Source: Atopsyche davidsoni (Eukaryota > Arthropoda > Insecta > Trichoptera > Hydrobiosidae). Taken from it: 64,000 nt of DNA. Shown piece by piece: positions 58,401 to 64,000 of the stretch. A program made the position numbers and the translations under genes. Position 1 is the stretch's first letter, and each line of letters opens with the position of its first letter. The notes below the pieces were generated by a model. It did not search any database and was not told the origin of the DNA. It saw nothing but the letters and a program-made list of their open reading frames with translations. The DNA lies in assembly GCA_022113835.1 (NCBI GenBank), contig JAILWY010000012.1, positions 17,670,001 through 17,734,000 on the forward strand. Reading direction: 5' to 3'.

Positions 58401-61400
58401 ATTCAGAGTCAGGTGTGAATTCGTTTACGTCACGCACCCACACCTGTGGGGAGCTGCGGTACTCAGACGTGGGCCGGCAAGTGAAGGTGAGTGGTTGGTT
58501 GCAACACCGGCGGATGGGTCGCTTCCTCACGCTACGGGATTCTTACGGTGTCATCCAATGCATACTTCCTGCAAAGGTTAGTAGTAAATGTGTCACAATA
58601 TCAATTGATTACTTGATTGAACTTAAATATAAATAACATTATCTGATTTTTTCTAAGTTTTTACAAGGTTTATAGTAGAGGCTGTTTGATTACAGAAAGA
58701 AAAAACTATCTATTTAGACACTATCCCTATGGAATCAGTGGTAGAGGTATCAGGAAAAGTGGTGGCACGCAGTAGTGAGACGGTTAACCCTCGCATGCCC
58801 ACTGGAGAAGTGGAAGTTTCAGTTGAGGAGCTCAATGTAGCTAATGTAGCAACGCTCACTCCTTTTGTTGTCCGCAATTTCCAGATTCCTAAAGAGCAGC
58901 TGCAGTTACAGCACAGGTTTAATGAATTTGATAATATTAATAAAACACCTTTGTCATCATCATTGTGCAGAATAATATGTGTATATCTCCTTCACTATAT
59001 GATACCAACTTTGCTAGCACTCAGAAAAGGAAAATAAAATAATCTAAAAATTGTTTTGTTTTTAAAGAATTTCTAAAAATAATAATGATTTTTCAGCATT
59101 AAGCCTTCGTCAATCATCAATAAAATATTATAAATAAATTGAATTTTAGATACTTATACCTACGGTATCCAAAGATGCAAGAAAATTTGCGAACTCGTTC
59201 AGCAATGCTAATGACTATGAGAAAATACCTTATCGATGACCATAAATTTGTAGAAGTTGAGACTCCTACACTCTTCTGCCGAACACCCGGAGTATGTTGC
59301 TTTTAATTTATCATAAAAAAATTATTTTAGCACAATTTAAAATAAAAAGATCTCTTTTTTTAATAATGCTTCTAAAAATTGTTAGGGAGCTAAAGAGTTT
59401 GTCGTTCCTACAAGACACAAAGGCGAGTTTTTTTCTTTAGTGCAGAGTCCACAGCAGTTCAAACAAATGCTGATGGCGGGAGCCATTGATAGATACTTTC
59501 AGGTGGCACGATGTTACAGGTATATATGAATCATTCTTAAATATGGTAAATGTTTGTTAACTTTTTGCAGTATTGATGTCTGTTATATATTTCTGTTTCC
59601 ACATTCGTGGCTTAGTTACCAAAGAATAAATTGCACGTAACCTTAAGCTACCTAAAACATAATGAATAAATAAGTTTTAATAATTTTTTTAGAGATGAAA
59701 TGACTCGTGGAGATCGTCAACCAGAGTTTACTCAACTGGACGTGGAACTTTCTTTCGCTGGCCGTAAGGAAGTCATGTCTCTCATTGAAGGACTGATGAA
59801 AAAATCCTGGCCTCATCCACTACCTCCCGGAAACTTTCCACAACTAACCTACGATGAAGCTTTAAAATCATACGGAACTGACAAGCCTGATATTTCTTTT
59901 GATCTTAAAGTAAGAATGTATTCTCAATTTAAATTCAAATAAGTATGTTATAAAAATGTATAAAACAATTATACTTAATTTAAAACGAAAAAATTGATTT
60001 GAGAATAAAGTAAGGGTGCTCATCAAAGTGGCTTTAAGCCGCTTATACTATTATAGACTCCACGAAAGAAGATGGATTTGAAATATCAACTGATAGTGTT
60101 ATTTATTTCTATGGGCTTATTTATTATATTAAATTTTCTCATTTTCTCGTAGATTCAAGACGTTACCTCTCAATTGAGAAATAGTGATAATATTAAAAGT
60201 AAATTTTCCAAAGACTCTGAAGGATGTGCACTTATTGTCAAAGACTTTTCTGCTTCTGTGAAGTTAAAAAAATCATTACAGGATTTTACAAAGATTAAAC
60301 ATTCCAGTATAACCTTATTATGTTTGGAAATTAAAAAAAATGACAGTCTCCAATCGTGGCTCGATTCCTCCTTAAAAAATCTACTAGGAGTTCCTGCAAT
60401 GGAGGCTCTTGCTTCACAGATGAATTTTGAACCAGGAGATTTTATGGTTTTGGCATATGGATTAAAAGAAGAACCTGTAAGTATCCAAAAGTATATCTAA
60501 AATATCTCATGGCCCTCGATGTTCATGCCTTTCATCTAAAATTTCTGTATTGACAGAGGACAGAAGAATTACTCAAAAATTATGTTAATGTCAGTGTCTT
60601 TTACATTCATACAAGTTTTTAAAAATATTTTCAGCGTTGGTGTCTTGGAGATATTAGACTTAAAATAGCTGAAGAATTAGGCCCAAAATTGCAAAGAAAA
60701 TACACGGACGATCGCCCATTGTGGGTGGTGGACTTTCCATTGTTTGTGAGAGGAGACAAGGGAGAGCTGGTGACTTGCCACCATCCCTTCACTGCGCCGC
60801 ATCCTGCCGATGAACATTTATTGGACACAGAACCACTTAAAGTAACCCTTAAACATCCACTGCAACTACCTAATATTACTACATAAAACCTCATTATTAA
60901 TAGTACAAGAATTTTGTCACGTTTTTGTTCCAAAAGTCATTTCTATTACGTATTACTATTCTATATCGTAATTCTCATATGACATCACTGGGATGAAAAG
61001 GAGTGAGAAATTACTCTTAAACCCTTTTTCTGCTAAGATGAAAATTAAGACGTGATGAGTGACAGTATTAATGGATGAAGAACTAACGTTTTTGAGTGAG
61101 ATGTTAGTTTCTTAGATATTTTACAGATCTAATATTATATTTTCTATTTGTCTCTAGGTCCGCAGTTTAGCATACGATCTTGTCCTAAACGGTGAAGAGA
61201 TAGGTGGTGGATCTGTCCGAGTTCACTCAGGGGCTCTTCAACGAAAGCTTCTAGGGATGCTGAACCTTCCATGCGAGCCCCTAAGCCACTTCCTAAATGC
61301 CCTTGACAGCGGCTGTCCCCCACACGCAGGAATTGCTCTCGGTAAATATATATTAGTTTCTTTCCTGCCTCTGAACACATGCATTTTCCCCATCAAAGTA

Positions 61401-61632
61401 TATAAAATTGTACTTTAAAATAGTTTGTGCATTATGATACAATACTTGGGATAATTGTTTAATTCTTTTTTTAGGAGTGGATCGTTTGGTGGGTATTGCT
61501 TGTAAAACGGAGACTATTCGAGATGTGATCGCTTTTCCAAAGTCACATGAAGGCCGGGATTCACTGTCAGGAGCTCCAAATACCCTAACAGAAGAAGAAC
61601 AAAAGTTATATCATATTAAAGTGGCAATGTAA
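55489..61632 (+). CDS. DARS2: Mitochondrial aspartyl-tRNA synthetase with three N-terminal OB-fold repeats
   Basis: Seventeen exons in phase: 55489-55542, 55973-56054, 56137-56414, 56523-56621, 57085-57253, 57338-57516, 57704-57802, 57896-58003, 58385-58576, 58696-58916, 59150-59291, 59386-59519, 59693-59909, 60153-60476, 60635-60841, 61158-61341, 61475-61632; 948 residues (human DARS2 about 645). A mitochondrial presequence ([10 protein letters not shown] region) is followed by three OB-fold anticodon-binding repeats. Their cores are [15 protein letters not shown] (about 92-190), [15 protein letters not shown] (about 230-345) and [15 protein letters not shown] (about 373-470). The class II core has [31 protein letters not shown] (motif 2), [11 protein letters not shown], the bacterial-type GAD insertion, and GIALGVDRL (motif 3). 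Known reaction: charges mitochondrial tRNA-Asp. The third repeat is the one in the standard position; the first two are extra. Confidence 0.95.
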
Positions 61633-64000
61633 AGTACAACGAGCAAATCAATGACATTAGGAAATTTTAAAAAGATAAAATATTAGCAGATTCTTTCGCT
61701 AATTAATCCTTCTTACCCTCTGTTTATAAGTGACACTAAACAATGGAAACTCCACAAATGTCGCAAGCACACTCTTCCCATTAAATTAAGAAGGACTAAG
61801 CTTGTTCTCTTATTTTGACTGGGATATTCGAGTCTTACTATACTATTTGCGTTTCGGGAGTGTTTTTAAGATTTTATTTCCTGAAAAATTATTTTTCACT
61901 GATCTCCCATCATGCTATATTGTTCAGTTTTTTTTATTTGATATCACTTGCCCAAACGCAAGTATATTATCAATTTATTGATAAAATGGCATTTATTTTT
62001 TACAAAAACTTTTATTTACAATGAAAAATAAGCTTAAGTAAAAAAGTAGACCTTTTATTTCTACTACCTTTTATATAGAGAAAAGAGCGCTTAGCTGCCA
62101 TGGTAATCTTTGGCCTAAATCAGGTCCATTGTGAGATTTAGAAATCTGCTTTGAGATGAGTGGTGCCCAGAAGCTTGCAACCAAGCTAGTGTAACCTTTG
62201 ATATTCAGAAATTCTTATTGGTAAGAAAACACAAATTTGAGTATGAAAATTTACTTTATTTAACTATAAAGAGTTAATATATTCTATCATACATCCCCTT
62301 TCACAAACAAATGATAGCTACAATTTAGTAGCATCAAAGTATATTTTTGGCTCAACAAATAAAAAGCTATAAATAATTATTAAACATCATTAATAATTTT
62401 TCTATGTTTAATATTTAGTGTCATGAAACTAGACCTTTAAGTGTGCATCGCTTAAAGCGCTCCCACACGTAGCAACAAATTGAACAATGGTGTAGCCATA
62501 TACCAGTGAATATCGGCGAAATCTCACAAAAACTACTGGTTATGACTACACTATTGTTCAATTTGCTGAACGAGAGGGCAATTTGTTGCTACGTGTGTGG
62601 AGCGCTTAAGTGCAATGCACTCATTAAATTGTTAGTATAAATAATTACTTTTTGTCTGAAAAAGATATATATTTATTATCTGGAGCATCTCAAGTTGAAT
62701 GATGGTTAACTCAATATAGAATAAACAGAAACATTTTTAAAAAATGAGAGAAGTCATATCAAATACACATCATATCAGTTTTTGCTTCCAAAAACATATA
62801 GACGAGATGTGGTAAAAATGGAGGGTTGACTTAAGTAAATTACACACACACACAGCTTTCACTTAATCCATATGTACAAGTGGTTTTTTTATTATTATCA
62901 TTAAATTCTTCACTTCTGTGAATTCTTCACGGGTGGTGTTTCTACATTTGGATGGTTGAATGTTTTTCACAAAAATAACAATGCTCCACATTGCATTTGA
63001 GGTTGCTTCGTGACAATTCAGTTGTAGTTTTTGTTGAGTGAGACGACATTAGTGTAGACTTATCAACAGGTAAAGTTTTATGCTTGATCAACGTACACAT
63101 GTCAAAAAATTCAATGTTAATAAAAAATAACTTTTAAATCAATGATAGGATGATGCATGTAGGTATACAGAAATATTTACAACCTTATGCAGTCAAAACA
63201 TCATTTGTAGATAGAAGATTGCACCTTCCAAAACATATTTAAGTATTTTAAATGTAGCGTTAATATCTCATACTTAACTCCTTAAACAGTATACAATGTT
63301 GTCATTAGCCTAGATTCTGAACACTTTATTGTGTCTCTTTCATAGCACATGGCCTAAACTCTTAACTTATTTAATCTGTATAAGCAGAACACTGCTGATC
63401 GCTTTACAGTTTTATTGCAAATATTCACGAGAACAAAGGTCAAATAATTTGTGTTGAAACTAAAAGTGTTAAAAATTTAAATCATCTCAGAAGTAAATAC
63501 GTAGATGCCTACATTTTACCAAATTTACACGGAATAATTTAGTAGCATAAGGCTCTAGGTACAAAACCAAAATCATTTTATATCAGCCCTTTTTATCTGT
63601 AAAAAAAACATAACTTAATATGCACAAAAATGTACGCATTTGCTTTTGCGATAAGGAAATTATAGTTCCCAAGATAAGATAATATAAACAGAGAGTGGCC
63701 TACCACGGTGAAGAATAGAAAGAAACCTTATTTAACTTATTGTTACATTAGTAAGAATCAACTTATAACTTTGTACTTTTAATTTTATGTTGATTGTTTT
63801 ATTTCAATATGGGAGTAATTTGATGTTTGCAACCGTATCTTGCATGCTTAAGTTATAAAATTGACTATTTAATATATTCATGTGACACTATGACAGAAAA
63901 AAATGGTATCAAAATTTCAAATGTTCAATTTTATCAACATACTCCCAAATCAACATAAAAAATTATTAAAGTTCAGAGTTAAAATTATTGGAATCCATTT
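61633..64000. other. AT-rich region downstream of DARS2
   Basis: Contains the DARS2 3' UTR, an inverted-repeat element (62441-62620) and a short CA run (62845-62855). No coding frame is convincing; the right end could be intron or UTR of a gene beyond the window. Confidence 0.4.
62441..62620. mobile_element. MITE with terminal inverted repeats of about 42 bp
   Basis: The left arm GCGCTCCCACACGTAGCAAC, continuing AAATTG, is mirrored at the right by CAATTTGTTGCTACGTGTGT, continuing GGAGCGC. A second inner pair, TGAACAATGGTGTAG and CTACACTATTGTTCA, extends the hairpin. It is unrelated in sequence to the other MITE family. Confidence 0.75.

Overview
The window is nuclear DNA from an insect, most likely a moth or butterfly. 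Evidence for this is the AT-rich background, short GT-AG introns, a seven-transmembrane insect gustatory receptor, piggyBac elements flanked by TTAA, palindromic MITEs and a (CCTAA)n telomere-type tract. All gene models below were built by eye: I chained open frames through splice sites and checked that exon phases agree. The lineage call is an inference.

Layout: 1-2132 (+) 3' part of HAX1; 3908-11338 (-) Su(dx)/ITCH-type HECT E3 ligase; 12956-13378 (+) BBLN; 14543-16125 (+) NOB1; 16186-20237 (-) RPP40, with an intronless leucine-rich-repeat gene (17613-19184) nested on the same strand in one intron; 20960-24546 (+) PTPA; 25217-25999 (-) ELP5; 27720-29478 (-) (6-4) photolyase; 30954-32991 (-) gustatory receptor; about 33180-34290 (-) gene debris including a broken C2H2 zinc-finger array; 34911-37846 (+) UAP56/DDX39B; 38728-39443 (-) a small beta-repeat protein of unknown function and exon-like sequence beyond it; 40622-41653 a second piggyBac remnant; 43300-43836 (-) an IER5-like immediate-early gene in a GC-rich block with TATA, Inr, CRE and AP-1 sites; 44-49 kb gene-poor, with a SINE-like inverted pair and MITEs; 49552-51333 (-) POFUT1; 51690-52532 (+) NDUFS6; 53171-55059 (-) LSM4; 55489-61632 (+) mitochondrial aspartyl-tRNA synthetase; 61633-64000 no gene found.

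Most genes are single-copy housekeeping genes: RNA processing (NOB1, RPP40, UAP56, LSM4), tRNA modification and charging (ELP5, DARS2), mitochondria (NDUFS6, DARS2, HAX1) and protein modification (Su(dx), POFUT1, PTPA). They share no obvious pathway, so the neighbourhood looks like ordinary gene order. Several pairs are divergent with short shared upstream regions (RPP40/PTPA, POFUT1/NDUFS6, LSM4/DARS2). NOB1 and RPP40 converge with only 60 bp between stop codons.

The most notable observations are: mitochondrial AspRS with three tandem N-terminal OB-fold repeats sharing intron positions; the LRR gene nested in RPP40 with a splice acceptor that would create an overlapping stop-start; a candidate 103-nt poison exon in UAP56; the VGNGG-repeat protein; and the compact IER5-type promoter.
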